Source: Anaerolineales bacterium
Lineage (GTDB): Bacteria > Chloroflexota > Anaerolineae > Aggregatilineales > J027
Direction: 5' to 3'
Length of the DNA stretch: 64,000 nucleotides
Assembly: GCA_020634155.1 (NCBI GenBank)
Contig: JACKCI010000001.1
Span: forward strand, 434,001-498,000
Shown one piece after another: positions 8,238 through 18,214 of the stretch; within the stretch, counting starts at the first letter, position 1, and each line of letters starts with the position of its first letter. The translations under genes were made by a program, and so were the position numbers. Below the pieces are notes generated by a model. The model ran no database searches, was not told where the DNA came from, and worked only from the letters and a program-made list of their open reading frames with translations.

Positions 8238-9744
8238 AAATCACCGTTAATTCGCTCAAGCGCCGGATAATCTCATCCGACAGTTGATCGGCACGCAAAC
8301 GCCACTGCCAATTGCCATGATTACTGCTGGGGAAGTTCATACGGGCTTCATTGCCAAGCCCCAAGAGGTCTTGCATAGGAGTAATCGCCATATCTGCTAC
8401 AGACATCCACGCCAGACGAATCAAATCCCAATGAGCCTCGTTATCTTCCAAAATCTTGGCGTAAGCCCGCGCATAGTTGCGTTCACGGGCCACCACTTCC
8501 GGCGAATCGGTGGTACCAGTCGTATCGGAGCGGCGGAACCAGCCCATGGTCGTCTCGTTGTCATGGGTACCCGTATAAACCACCGTGTTCGAGTCATAGT
8601 TGTGCGGCAAAAAGTGGTTGGTCGAATCATCGCCAAACGCAAATTGAACAATCCGCATTCCGGGTAAGTCGAATTGAGTGCGTAAAGCCGTCACTTCCTC
8701 GGTAATTACGCCAAGGTCTTCGGCAATCAAGGGCAGTTCACCACCAAGGGCTTCCCGAATTTTGATAAAGAAATCAGCCCCCGGTCCCTTGACCCATTCG
8801 CCTTTGACCGCCGTCTCTTCCTCAGCCGGAATTTCCCAATAGGCCTCAAAGCCTCGGAAGTGGTCAATCCGCACAATATCAACCATTGTCAGCATGGCAC
8901 GGAAGCGCTGAATCCACCAATGGTAGTTATTGCGCTTCATCACATCCCAACGATAGAGCGGATTGCCCCAGCGCTGGCCTGTGGCGCTGAAATAGTCTGG
9001 TGGAACACCTGCCACCACCGTTGGCTGCCCATCCTCATCCAAATAGAACAAGTTCGGATTGGCCCACGCGTCGGCGCTATCATGTGCCACAAAAATCGGC
9101 ACATCCCCAACAATCAATATTCCTTTGTCATTAGCAGACTTCTTGAGCGCTTCCCATTGTTCAAAGAAGCACCATTGCATGAACTTCTGATAATTGACTG
9201 AATCGGCTAATTTTTCGGCAATCGCGGCTAAGGCTTCTGGCTCACGGCGTACCAAGCCGCTGGGCCAATTCACCCATGAGCCGCCGCCATGATGAATCTT
9301 GATTGCCATAAACAGCGCAAAATCATCAAGCCAAGGGGCGTTGGCCGCGCAAAAAGCCTCAAAATCAGCCGAGATATGGTTCTTGAAATTACTATAGGCC
9401 AGTTGCAAACGCCCTGTCTTATAGTTGATGACTTGCCCATAGTCCACTCGATTGTTATCAAACGTGGGGCGATCATGATTCAAGTCATCGGTCTGCAAAA
9501 AGCCTTTTTCGGTTAATCGATATAAGTCAATCAGCATCGGGTTACCCGCAAAAGCAGAGAAACATTGATAAGGTGAATCCGCATATCCTGTCGGTCCTAA
9601 TGGCAAAACCTGCCAAAGTTGTTGACGGCTCGCTTGCATAAAATCAAGGAAGCGGTAAGCGGACTCCCCTAAATCACCAATACCAAACGCACTCGGCAAT
9701 GAGGTGGGGTGTAGCAATATACCGCTTGAACGTTTAAACGCCAT
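8224..9744 (-). CDS. malQ: 4-alpha-glucanotransferase (amylomaltase)
   Basis: Transfers alpha-1,4-glucan segments between maltooligosaccharides or glycogen; GH77 family, cytoplasmic, 506 residues. The N-terminal SSGILLHPTSLPS, the nucleophile region VRIDHFRGFEAYW, the acid/base region LIAEDLGVITEEV and the transition-state aspartate region GTHDNETTMGW are all intact. It is the first gene of an overlapping unit with hutH and hutU, an unexpected pairing of glucan metabolism with histidine breakdown. The 78 bases upstream also hold the divergent kinase promoter. Confidence 0.97.
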   Translation of the reverse strand: MAFKRSSGILLHPTSLPSAFGIGDLGESAYRFLDFMQASRQQLWQVLPLGPTGYADSPYQCFSAFAGNPMLIDLYRLTEKGFLQTDDLNHDRPTFDNNRVDYGQVINYKTGRLQLAYSNFKNHISADFEAFCAANAPWLDDFALFMAIKIHHGGGSWVNWPSGLVRREPEALAAIAEKLADSVNYQKFMQWCFFEQWEALKKSANDKGILIVGDVPIFVAHDSADAWANPNLFYLDEDGQPTVVAGVPPDYFSATGQRWGNPLYRWDVMKRNNYHWWIQRFRAMLTMVDIVRIDHFRGFEAYWEIPAEEETAVKGEWVKGPGADFFIKIREALGGELPLIAEDLGVITEEVTALRTQFDLPGMRIVQFAFGDDSTNHFLPHNYDSNTVVYTGTHDNETTMGWFRRSDTTGTTDSPEVVARERNYARAYAKILEDNEAHWDLIRLAWMSVADMAITPMQDLLGLGNEARMNFPSSNHGNWQWRLRADQLSDEIIRRLSELTVIYGRD

Positions 9745-9767
9745 TGCATTATCTCTCCTAGTAAATA

Positions 9768-9796
9768 TTGGATTGATGATACCAAAATGTTACAAT
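9768..9796 (+). promoter_or_regulatory. Promoter of the first kinase-TPR gene
   Basis: TTGGAT (9768-9773), a 17-base spacer and TACAAT (9791-9796) preceded by TG one base earlier (extended -10). The ATG at 9823 follows 26 bases later with AAGGGG as ribosome-binding site. Confidence 0.65.
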
Positions 9797-9822
9797 TTCA
9801 GCAGCATCATTAAGGGGAAACC

Positions 9823-12366
9823 ATGCCGATAATTGCTGAACGTTACGAACTGCAAGAAATGATAGGGCGAGGGGGAATGGGTACTGTCTACAAAGGCTAT
9901 GATACCCAAACCCGTCAAACCGTTGCGATAAAATCACTCGATGCACTGGTGGTTGCCCGTGACCCCGGCCTCGTGGAACGCTTTCGCCGTGAAGGTGAAA
10001 TCTTAGCAGAACTCAAACACCCCAATATTGTGCGGGCTGTTGCTGCTGTTGAAGAAAATGATGAACATTACTTAATTATGGAGTACGTCAGCGGCGGCTC
10101 TTTGCAGGGAATACTAGAGCGCGAAGGCCGCCTGCCTGTGAAACGTGTCGTTGAAATCGCGCTTGACTTAACCGATGCCCTAACCCGCGCCCACCGCCTC
10201 AAAATCATCCACCGTGACCTAAAACCGGCCAATGTCCTCATTGCCTCCGATGGTACCCCACGCCTAACCGATTTTGGCATTGCTCGCATTACGGATGGCA
10301 CCCGCATCACCGAGACGGGTTCACTCATGGGTACCTATGCCTATCTCAGTCCAGAGGCTTGTCAAGGCCAGCGCCTAGATGCCCGCGCCGATATTTGGTC
10401 ATTTGGCGTCATGCTCTATGAGCTACTCACAGGCCAAACGCCATTTGAGACTGACAATGCCGCCGCAATTTTGATTGCTATACTCCAACGGGAACCAACC
10501 GACATCCGCGAACTCAACCCCAGTGTCCCCGAACCCCTCGCTATCCTCATTCACGCAATGTTGATAAAAGACAGGGAACAGCGCATTAGCAGTACAAGAC
10601 GCGTAGGTGCCGAGTTGGAGGCGATTCTTGCCTCACTAGACGGTGAAATTTATGAATCGTCTTCAACGCCATTACCGTCGCGCTTTGCTGATACCCCCAC
10701 CAACGATGAACCGATTGTCGTAACCACAGCAACAACCACTCCAGAGCCGATCCTGACACTTCCAGAAATCAAAGTCTATGCACCACTACGCTCGGTGCGT
10801 TCCCTATTGAGTATCGGCCTATTGCTGATAATCGCCGCTATTGCGGTTGGAACATGGACATTAGGCCGCAAGGACAACGATGACAACGAAACCCAACCTG
10901 ATAGCAACATCCAAGTGGTTGTCCCCAATGATGCCGCCAATTACGCCGTCCTCATTGCTGAACTCGAATCATTGGACGGCAGTGAACGCGATATTGTACG
11001 CTTCATTGTCGATGACCTTGAACAGAAATTTGAGCGTGAAATCCCCTTTGCCAATATCAAAATCTATATCTACCCCGGCATCATTCAAACGCAAAATGAT
11101 GCGCTTGCGGTAGCTGAAGCCAACAATGCCCCCATCATCATCTGGGGTAACTACACGACTGATATGATTGAACTAGACATACAACTTGGCTCCCTTGCCA
11201 ACTACCCCGACATACAAATTGAACGTGACCAAATCGAAGAACTGACCGATGTACGGGTTCATTTGCAAGACCCACGCCAAGAGACCATCGCGCACTATAT
11301 CCTTGGAATTATGGGGATGCTGCAAACAACCGAGGGGGATTCATATGGCTTGTTGCGAACCCTTGCGATTATTGCCGAGGTTAAAGGGATGCCCGCCCAG
11401 ATTGTTGGAGAGAGTACCGCCGCGCTTACCCATCGTTTTTACAGAGGATATATCAGCGATACCGCATACGCCTTACAAGCCATTGCAGCAGCCCAACGCA
11501 TGAATCCCGGCAACCCCATACTCTACATTTTTAGTGCATCAGCACATCTACGGGACGGCAACCTCACCCAAGCCAAGCGCGATATGGAAACAGCCATGCG
11601 ACTCGATGGGGCAGGCCAAATCAGCGCCACTCGCTATGGGCTTTTAGCAAATATCGCCATATATGAAGACAACATCCCGCAAGCAATTAGCTACTACAAT
11701 GAAATCGTTGCCCTACGTCCCGATGATTGGTTCCCCTATAATTTTCGGGCGGCGCTGTACTATAATATGGGCGATTATAGTCAAGCAGAAGCTGACTATT
11801 CCAAAGCCTTTGCCCATCACCCTACTGCCAGCTTCCCTTACCCCTACTCCACTATGATTGCCCTGCGCCAAGGCGAACCGGAACGTGCGAGAGACCTCAT
11901 CGAAGAATCACTTCGGCAGTTCCCTGACTCCTCCCTTGCGGCACGCACCTCACAAGCGATATTTGGTGAGAATTACCCACTTCCTTTTGGCCCGCTCTTT
12001 TCTGCCTATGGTAACCTCGCTCTGGGGCGCTATGAGGAAATGCTGGACAATGTTGCCGATGGATTTGCCGTCGATCCAGATAATGTGGAGTTGTACTTCA
12101 TGGCTGGTTTGGCACAGTGCAACCTAGAAGATTATGATGCAGCCCTTGAAAGCCTCAATACCGCCATTGAGATTGATCCTGAATTTGCTGTTTTATATGT
12201 TATACGTGCTGGCATTTACTTCAACCTAGGGGATATGACGGCAACCCTCCGTGATGTAGAAACTGCACGGGAAATCCTACCCACTGAGCAAATGGACTAT
12301 CTGATTCAGACTGGACTTGAGGGCGAAATCAACTGCACGAACTACTTCAGTGTGCCGAGGGAGTAG
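9823..12366 (+). CDS. PknB-type Ser/Thr kinase with extracytoplasmic TPR region (paralogue 1)
   Basis: An 847-residue membrane kinase. The N-terminal cytoplasmic kinase domain (about 8-270) has an intact glycine loop (GRGGMGTVYKGY), VAIK lysine, HRDLKPAN catalytic loop, DFG (LTDFGIAR) and SLMGTYAYLSPEA. One membrane segment lies at about 329-349 (SLLSIGLLLIIAAIAVGTW). Outside the membrane is a 150-residue domain containing APIIIWGNYT, similar in pattern to TolB/FlgO-like N-domains, then TPR units from about 550 to 830 (for example PDDWFPYNFRAALYYNMGDY). The architecture suggests signalling from an external protein-protein interaction to internal phosphorylation; targets are unknown. A same-length paralogue lies at 13654. 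Confidence 0.92.
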   Translation: MPIIAERYELQEMIGRGGMGTVYKGYDTQTRQTVAIKSLDALVVARDPGLVERFRREGEILAELKHPNIVRAVAAVEENDEHYLIMEYVSGGSLQGILEREGRLPVKRVVEIALDLTDALTRAHRLKIIHRDLKPANVLIASDGTPRLTDFGIARITDGTRITETGSLMGTYAYLSPEACQGQRLDARADIWSFGVMLYELLTGQTPFETDNAAAILIAILQREPTDIRELNPSVPEPLAILIHAMLIKDREQRISSTRRVGAELEAILASLDGEIYESSSTPLPSRFADTPTNDEPIVVTTATTTPEPILTLPEIKVYAPLRSVRSLLSIGLLLIIAAIAVGTWTLGRKDNDDNETQPDSNIQVVVPNDAANYAVLIAELESLDGSERDIVRFIVDDLEQKFEREIPFANIKIYIYPGIIQTQNDALAVAEANNAPIIIWGNYTTDMIELDIQLGSLANYPDIQIERDQIEELTDVRVHLQDPRQETIAHYILGIMGMLQTTEGDSYGLLRTLAIIAEVKGMPAQIVGESTAALTHRFYRGYISDTAYALQAIAAAQRMNPGNPILYIFSASAHLRDGNLTQAKRDMETAMRLDGAGQISATRYGLLANIAIYEDNIPQAISYYNEIVALRPDDWFPYNFRAALYYNMGDYSQAEADYSKAFAHHPTASFPYPYSTMIALRQGEPERARDLIEESLRQFPDSSLAARTSQAIFGENYPLPFGPLFSAYGNLALGRYEEMLDNVADGFAVDPDNVELYFMAGLAQCNLEDYDAALESLNTAIEIDPEFAVLYVIRAGIYFNLGDMTATLRDVETAREILPTEQMDYLIQTGLEGEINCTNYFSVPRE

Positions 12367-12399
12367 CCCCAAAAGTTGCTACCCCCTCATCAATACACC

Positions 12400-13572
12400 T
12401 TAGCTCTTGGTCATGGTCATGAGGAAGCTAAATGAACAGCCGCTATGATTGATGGTAACGCTCATCGTCATATTGGTTGGTGAATCGACACGTAGCAACA
12501 AAGAAGCGGGATAATCCCCATCTTCTAGTGAAAGCGTATCGGCTCCCGCATAAACCTGCGGTTGAGTACGGTTTAACTGGGTGCCATCAACTAATATCGA
12601 CGCGCCTGAGAGGGTAACGGTGAAGGGTACTACCTGCCCGCCAAATTGAAACTGCGAGTCATTACAAATGTTGGAGTCACCCAGCACTGCCGTCCATGCC
12701 CCTTCCTGTGGAACCACCTCACCCGCTTCTGGCGCACCAGCGCCACCGCCAACCGTCTGCCCCGGAGCTACCGGAATGACCGGAGGAGCAACCGCATCAC
12801 CTACCGAGGCACAGTCCCCGACAGTATCCACATCATCCGCCGCAACCCACAGTTCACGCGCACCTGATTCGGGTGCAATTACATCAACATCCAGTTTATA
12901 CCACAGGCTATCATCATTGGCCTCGGCTTGCCCCAGCACCTCAAATTCCTCGTCAGCGGGCAAAAACAGGATTGAACTACGGTTTTCACCGGGGCCAACT
13001 CGCAACGGTATTGCCCCCTCTTCTATCGTGCTAATCTGGCATGGCTCACCAGAACCAGCATCCACCGTATCCCTAAGCACATCAAATGTAAATGCAATAT
13101 CCCAAATCAAATCTTCGTAATCGTCATAGGTACCCGTCGGCACATAAATCTCCAAGAAGCCAAAGGCCCCATCACTCATTTCAATCAGTAGTGAAAGCCC
13201 TTCTTCGTCATCCTCGGTGGTGAACCACACCAACGCAACATCCCGACGGCCTAGCTTTTCCAGCACAACTTCATCATCTGGCACTTCGACCTCGAACAAC
13301 TGGACATAGACTTGTTGCATACGCTCGGCAATATCGGAGTCAGCATCAAATTCAAATGAGTCTTCTAGCAAAAGAGGTGGCGCGATGAGCAAATAGGCTT
13401 CATCACTACCAATATAAAATATGCCATCTTCCTCACTGACTTCCCAGTCATCTGGCACTGAGATGCCATAATTCCCGTCAAATTCAACAGACTGGAAACC
13501 ATCTTGCGCGAAGGCCGTAAATACAATAGGTACCAAGAGACAGGTCATCAAGATTAGTATGAGCCGCTTCAT
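12400..13572 (-). CDS. Secreted protein with bacterial SH3-like domain
   Basis: 390 residues with a clear signal peptide (MKRLILILMTCLLVPIVFT, cleavage near AFAQ). An acidic N-terminal domain (about 25-175; FDGNYGISVPDDWEVSEE) resembles a small PsbP/Mog1-like alpha-beta fold. An SH3-like segment follows (about 180-255: IPLRVGPGENRSSILFLP ... WYKLDV ... ELWVAADDV), with paired cysteines at its ends, then a proline-rich linker and a C-terminal beta domain (about 285-390). Such SH3-like modules often bind cell-wall components. AAGGAG lies 7 bases before the ATG. It stands alone on the minus strand between two paralogous kinases, so it may be a ligand or partner; that is inference. Confidence 0.75.
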   Translation of the reverse strand: MKRLILILMTCLLVPIVFTAFAQDGFQSVEFDGNYGISVPDDWEVSEEDGIFYIGSDEAYLLIAPPLLLEDSFEFDADSDIAERMQQVYVQLFEVEVPDDEVVLEKLGRRDVALVWFTTEDDEEGLSLLIEMSDGAFGFLEIYVPTGTYDDYEDLIWDIAFTFDVLRDTVDAGSGEPCQISTIEEGAIPLRVGPGENRSSILFLPADEEFEVLGQAEANDDSLWYKLDVDVIAPESGARELWVAADDVDTVGDCASVGDAVAPPVIPVAPGQTVGGGAGAPEAGEVVPQEGAWTAVLGDSNICNDSQFQFGGQVVPFTVTLSGASILVDGTQLNRTQPQVYAGADTLSLEDGDYPASLLLRVDSPTNMTMSVTINHSGCSFSFLMTMTKS

Positions 13573-13612
13573 TGAAAATCTCCTTGTTATGCTCGTAGGG
13601 TGATTAAAGTGG

Positions 13613-13621
13613 TGTTATTAT
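13613..13621 (+). promoter_or_regulatory. Candidate extended -10 promoter of the second kinase-TPR gene
   Basis: TGTTATTAT (TG at 13613-13614, TATTAT at 13616-13621) resembles an extended -10 element 32 bases before the ATG at 13654. No convincing -35 box is visible. Confidence 0.35.
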
Positions 13622-13653
13622 TGTCGTGGCGTTTGCCAAAAAGGTGTTAGACA

Positions 13654-16197
13654 ATGAACAACCCTAAACAAATTATTGCAAGCCGTTTTGAATTAGGCGA
13701 ACTTATTGGCATGGGTGGCATGGGTGAAGTCTACAAGGGCTATGACCGTCAGACCACTACCACAGTAGCTATCAAACGCCTCAAATCAGACATTGTGCGA
13801 AATGACCCTGAGTTGGTCAAACGTTTTGAGCGTGAGGCCGACATGCTGCGGCGTCTCAACCATCCCAATATCGTGAGCGTGATTGCCAGCATTACCGAAG
13901 CGGATAACCACTACTTGGTGATGGAATATGTCAGCGGCGGCTCACTACAGGACATCCTCCAACAATCGGAACCGCTTCCGATCAAGCGCATCCTAGAAAT
14001 AGCGCTTGACCTTGCCGACGCCCTCACCCGCGCCCATCGCCTGAACATCATCCACCGTGACATCAAACCCGCCAATGTACTGATTGCCGAAGACGGCACC
14101 CCACGCCTAACCGATTTCGGGATTGCCCACATGGGCGACAACAGCAAGCTGACCGCCACTGGCTCCATCATCGGCACCTACGCCTATCTCAGCCCTGAAG
14201 CCTGCAACGGGGAGGAATTAGATGAACGCGCTGACATTTGGGCTTTTGGGGTCATGCTTTACGAGTTCATCGCGGGATGCCGCCCCTTTGAAGGGCAGCA
14301 AGCAGGTACCGTCATCGCCAAAATATTGACAGAAAATCCGCCAGATATTTTGGATTTGCGACCCGATGTTGCACCTGCTCTCGCAACTCTCGTGATGAAC
14401 ATGCTTGAAAAAGACCGTGAGGCGCGTATCCCAACCGTGCGACGGGTCGGGACAGAATTGGAATCCTTGCTCAAAGGTATTGATACCACTGCTCCACATT
14501 TGCATACCCCGCTAACCCCGGCTCCATCACGCTTTGCAACGCCAACCCCCAGCAATCGTGACGACAAAACGTATATCGCAAAAGACACATCAGTCGCATC
14601 TCCATCAGCACTTTCACCTACACGCAAACGGTTGTTACAAGGGCTTGGCGTAGTTGGGATTATCATCTTGTTGCTACTGGGCTTGAACATGGTGGTAAAG
14701 TTTGAGACCAAATCTAAGGATGAAAACAAAGATGAAGTACCCTCATCGCAAGTGGTCGCCTATGAAGGTACACCTGTTGACCCAAGCGAGTATCTAGTCT
14801 TAGTCGCCAAGTTAGAGCCACTTGACCCTGAAGCACGCGATACCACCCGTTTTATCGTTGACAGCCTTACCCAAGAACTCGAAATCGGCATCCCCCAGTC
14901 ACATATCTTTGTGCGGTATTACCCCCAAATCGTCTCATCCTATGACCAAGCCCGCGCCATTGCTGAAACCCACCAAGCAGACATCATTATCTGGGGAAGC
15001 TATACTGATACTTTTAGCCAGCTCGAAATCCAAGCAGGGGCATTCGACACCACGATGCCCTTCTCGCGTAGTACCGTTGAGCAAGTAACCAACCACCGTG
15101 TGCGGATTACTGACCCCTTCAATGAAACGCTCTCAATTAATGTGGCAAGTAGCCTGAACATCATAGAGGCCGCTTATGGGGATGCGTTCAACTCACTCCT
15201 ACTGGGGTCGGCCACACAGCAGTTACCCCCTACTGCCGCCCCCGTTATTGGTGATACCGTTGCGGCACGTTTCTTCCGTGCAGGGGTTGCGCTAAGTCAA
15301 GGAGATAGCGATGGTTTTCTATCGGGGATTGATTCCGCCCTTGAATTAGCACAAAACCCGCTCGTCTATATTCAACGCAGCACATGGTATCTCTCCCAAG
15401 GGCTGTATGACAATAGCACCCAAGATTCCATCACAGCAGAGCGTATTGCGCCAGCCAATTGGGTATTACCGCGCTATATTCGGTCAATTGACGATTCAAA
15501 CATGCCAACATCTACCGCCATCAAAACCTTTACCGACATCATCGCGCTCACACCTGATGACTGGTACCCCTACTATAATCGCGGAAGCCTTTATTATTTC
15601 ATAGGAGAATGGGATAAAGCTCAAGTTGACCTCGAATATGCAATTGGCCTAAATCCACGAGCAAGTTTTCCCTATGCCATTGCCGCATTATTGGCCCTCC
15701 GCGAGGGGCGTATGGGAGATATGGTTAGCTATATGCAAACCGTCGTGCGCGAGTTCCCTGATCCCAATTTTGGGCAACGGTTACTACAAGCCACCTTCGG
15801 CGAAAATGCTATTGACATCACCAGTATCCTCCTCTCAGCTTTCACTAATCTCTCTATTGCTCAGTATAGTGAGGTTATCGCCCAAACCGAAGATGGATTA
15901 CAGATAGCCCCACTCTATGATTTTTTCGTCATGCGTGGCCTCGCGCAATGCAACCTCAACGACCTAGAAGGTTCGCTCGAAACCTACACTACCGCCCTCA
16001 CTTTCTACCCCAATGATACCATTCTGATTTGGTTACAATCAGGGGCTTATCATGACTTGGGCGATGCACAGGCTGAAGAGAGTAATATCCGCATCACCAA
16101 TAATGACCTTGACCCTCAATTTACCGAGGCCCTTGCAGCTTCTTACGCAGGTAAACTCACGTGTCAAAACTTCTTTACTTACCATCAAGGAGATTGA
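13654..16197 (+). CDS. PknB-type Ser/Thr kinase with extracytoplasmic TPR region (paralogue 2)
   Basis: Also 847 residues and collinear with the gene at 9823. The kinase domain has GMGGMGEVYKGY, VAIKRL, HRDIKPAN, LTDFGIAH and SIIGTYAYLSPEA, all intact. The membrane segment is at about 331-350 (GLGVVGIIILLLLGLNMVV). The external part has the same intermediate domain (ADIIIWGSYT) and TPR-like units (PDDWYPYYNRGSLYYFIGEW). Kinase halves are much closer to each other than the external halves, as expected of a duplicated receptor whose input domain has diverged. The stop codon lies one base before the start of the nuclease-like gene, so the two are co-expressed. Confidence 0.92.
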   Translation: MNNPKQIIASRFELGELIGMGGMGEVYKGYDRQTTTTVAIKRLKSDIVRNDPELVKRFEREADMLRRLNHPNIVSVIASITEADNHYLVMEYVSGGSLQDILQQSEPLPIKRILEIALDLADALTRAHRLNIIHRDIKPANVLIAEDGTPRLTDFGIAHMGDNSKLTATGSIIGTYAYLSPEACNGEELDERADIWAFGVMLYEFIAGCRPFEGQQAGTVIAKILTENPPDILDLRPDVAPALATLVMNMLEKDREARIPTVRRVGTELESLLKGIDTTAPHLHTPLTPAPSRFATPTPSNRDDKTYIAKDTSVASPSALSPTRKRLLQGLGVVGIIILLLLGLNMVVKFETKSKDENKDEVPSSQVVAYEGTPVDPSEYLVLVAKLEPLDPEARDTTRFIVDSLTQELEIGIPQSHIFVRYYPQIVSSYDQARAIAETHQADIIIWGSYTDTFSQLEIQAGAFDTTMPFSRSTVEQVTNHRVRITDPFNETLSINVASSLNIIEAAYGDAFNSLLLGSATQQLPPTAAPVIGDTVAARFFRAGVALSQGDSDGFLSGIDSALELAQNPLVYIQRSTWYLSQGLYDNSTQDSITAERIAPANWVLPRYIRSIDDSNMPTSTAIKTFTDIIALTPDDWYPYYNRGSLYYFIGEWDKAQVDLEYAIGLNPRASFPYAIAALLALREGRMGDMVSYMQTVVREFPDPNFGQRLLQATFGENAIDITSILLSAFTNLSIAQYSEVIAQTEDGLQIAPLYDFFVMRGLAQCNLNDLEGSLETYTTALTFYPNDTILIWLQSGAYHDLGDAQAEESNIRITNNDLDPQFTEALAASYAGKLTCQNFFTYHQGD

Positions 16198-16198
16198 A

Positions 16199-18211
16199 AT
16201 GCCCTATCGTATCTTATCGACCATCTTGGTCATTCTACTATTGCCTCTGAGCATTGTATCAGCGGTGTCTCCCGCACCAACCATCCCTCTTAGCAATACC
16301 CAAGAAGAAGCAGCTCCCCATCTCAAAATCGGTGAGGTACAGGGAAGCGTCTCAGGCAACCCACAGACCTTCCGCTCCCCCTACCGCAATGAACAAGTGC
16401 GTGTCTCTGGTGTCATTACTAATCTGATTATGCTCAATACTGATAGCCGAATCGTCAACGGCTTTTTCTTGCAAGAGACCCCTGAAAATAGCGATGGTGA
16501 CCCTACCACCTCCGACGGCATCCAAGTCATTATCGGGGCCAGCAGCACGATAGGTGAATACACACCCGTCGTTGGTGATAGCATCACCATTGAAGGCAAA
16601 GTCGAGGAGTATTATGATAATACCCGCCTCACCCGCTTGACCTTCATTAGCCTCGATGGGCATATTGATGACCTTGATGCCGCCATCCCCGTCATTGAGA
16701 TTAACCCCAATAGTGGTACCCTTGACGAGGTATCCTTGATGTACGAGCAGTTGGAGGGCATGCGTGTCATGGTTCCTGCAGGTGCAATAGTTGTCTCAGC
16801 CACGCACGTTTTCACCTCCACCAATGACACTGAAATCTATGTCATTCGCCCTGACCATCCTGTTGCCCAACGTGAGAATGTCTATAGCCGCCGCGTCCAT
16901 CGTGACCCCCATCCGCTTGATGATGGCCTTCCGGGGGAAAACCCCTACCGCATCTCCGTAGAAGCAAACATCCTCAAGGCCTATGCAGGCGATTATGAGA
17001 TGAACCTACCCGCCATTAGCTCCTACACGGTCTTTACTGAGCCTCTGGTGGGTAATCTGGTGTATGCTTATGCCCGCTATACCCTGCAAATCGAGACCCT
17101 GCCCCCCATGGAGATAGCTGCTGAACCCAGCGACAACAATCCCGTCACCGCGCCGGAACGTGACACCCAATTCAGCATTGCGACCTTCAATGTCGAAAAC
17201 CTCTATGATTTCTACAACGACCCCTTTGACTCCCAAGACAGCCCTGACGACCCCCGCCTGAACTATGTACCTGATTCACTAGATGAATACCAGCAGCATG
17301 TTGATAAGATAGCACTCGCCATTCTCGAAGACCTACACACCCCCGATGTCATCGGCTTCCAAGAGATCGAAGATCAAGATTTGTGCAGTGGTGGTGGTCA
17401 ACTGTATGGTGTATGCAACGACGCAACAGACAACGCGAATGGTATGCCTGATGTTCTTGAGGATGTTGCCTACACTATCTCAATGATGAGCGATGGTGGG
17501 GTTAACTATGCGGCTGCCATTGACCGCGACAGTGCCGATAATCGTGGCATTAGCCAAGCCTATCTCTATCGTGTGGATCGGGTTGAACTCGTCCCTGCCG
17601 ACGCTAATGATCCGATTTTTGGCGCACGCCCCGATGACCCCGATGCTCAATACTACGAGTTCAACCAAGAGGTCAGTAACCCGAAAGCCTTTAACCAACG
17701 CTTTGGCCCCGGTACCCCCGTCTTTGAACGCCCGCCCGTGATTGCGCTCTTCCGCATCTATCGCCTTGGCATCGGCACCGAGGAGTATGTGGATGTCTAT
17801 GTCTCCAATAACCACTATAAGAGCAACCCCGACGAGTTCAAGCAACTCCGTGAGCATTCGTCGCTCTACAATGTCGGCTTGGCGGAAGCAGCAAGCTCTG
17901 ATGCTTACTTTGTGGTGCTAGGCGACCTCAATTCCTTCCATGAGTCAGAAGAACTGGCCGCTCTAGAACCAACCTTCGATAGCCTCTGGGATGAGATTCC
18001 TGTTGAATCTCGTTACACCTACACTTATTCAGGTCAGAGCCAGACTCTAGACTATATCTTTGCCACCCCTAGCCTTGTTGAACATCTGGCGGCGGTACGG
18101 GTCGCGCATATCAATAGTGACTATGGCTATAGCCTTAAACTTGATTCCACGACTAGCCATCACTCTACTGACCATGACCCCGTTGTCGCTACCTTCAATT
18201 TCCCCGAATAG
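16199..18211 (+). CDS. Secreted endonuclease/exonuclease/phosphatase-family protein
   Basis: 670 residues: signal peptide (ILSTILVILLLPLSIVSA), an N-terminal OB-fold-like region (about 40-170; VRVSGVITNLI, GDSITIEGKVEEYYDN), and a C-terminal EEP domain (about 330-670). EEP landmarks are FNVENLYDF, DVIGFQEIED, NNHYKSNPDEF, VLGDLNSF, YIFATP and STDHDPVVA, covering the metal-binding and catalytic Glu, Asp, Asn and His positions. This is the layout of predicted extracellular nucleases; a phosphodiesterase on another substrate is possible. The ATG at 16199 has AAGGAG six bases before it, and an upstream in-frame start inside the kinase gene is rejected because the signal peptide would be buried. 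Translation is coupled to the kinase. Confidence 0.85.
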   Translation: MPYRILSTILVILLLPLSIVSAVSPAPTIPLSNTQEEAAPHLKIGEVQGSVSGNPQTFRSPYRNEQVRVSGVITNLIMLNTDSRIVNGFFLQETPENSDGDPTTSDGIQVIIGASSTIGEYTPVVGDSITIEGKVEEYYDNTRLTRLTFISLDGHIDDLDAAIPVIEINPNSGTLDEVSLMYEQLEGMRVMVPAGAIVVSATHVFTSTNDTEIYVIRPDHPVAQRENVYSRRVHRDPHPLDDGLPGENPYRISVEANILKAYAGDYEMNLPAISSYTVFTEPLVGNLVYAYARYTLQIETLPPMEIAAEPSDNNPVTAPERDTQFSIATFNVENLYDFYNDPFDSQDSPDDPRLNYVPDSLDEYQQHVDKIALAILEDLHTPDVIGFQEIEDQDLCSGGGQLYGVCNDATDNANGMPDVLEDVAYTISMMSDGGVNYAAAIDRDSADNRGISQAYLYRVDRVELVPADANDPIFGARPDDPDAQYYEFNQEVSNPKAFNQRFGPGTPVFERPPVIALFRIYRLGIGTEEYVDVYVSNNHYKSNPDEFKQLREHSSLYNVGLAEAASSDAYFVVLGDLNSFHESEELAALEPTFDSLWDEIPVESRYTYTYSGQSQTLDYIFATPSLVEHLAAVRVAHINSDYGYSLKLDSTTSHHSTDHDPVVATFNFPE

Positions 18212-18214
18212 CAA

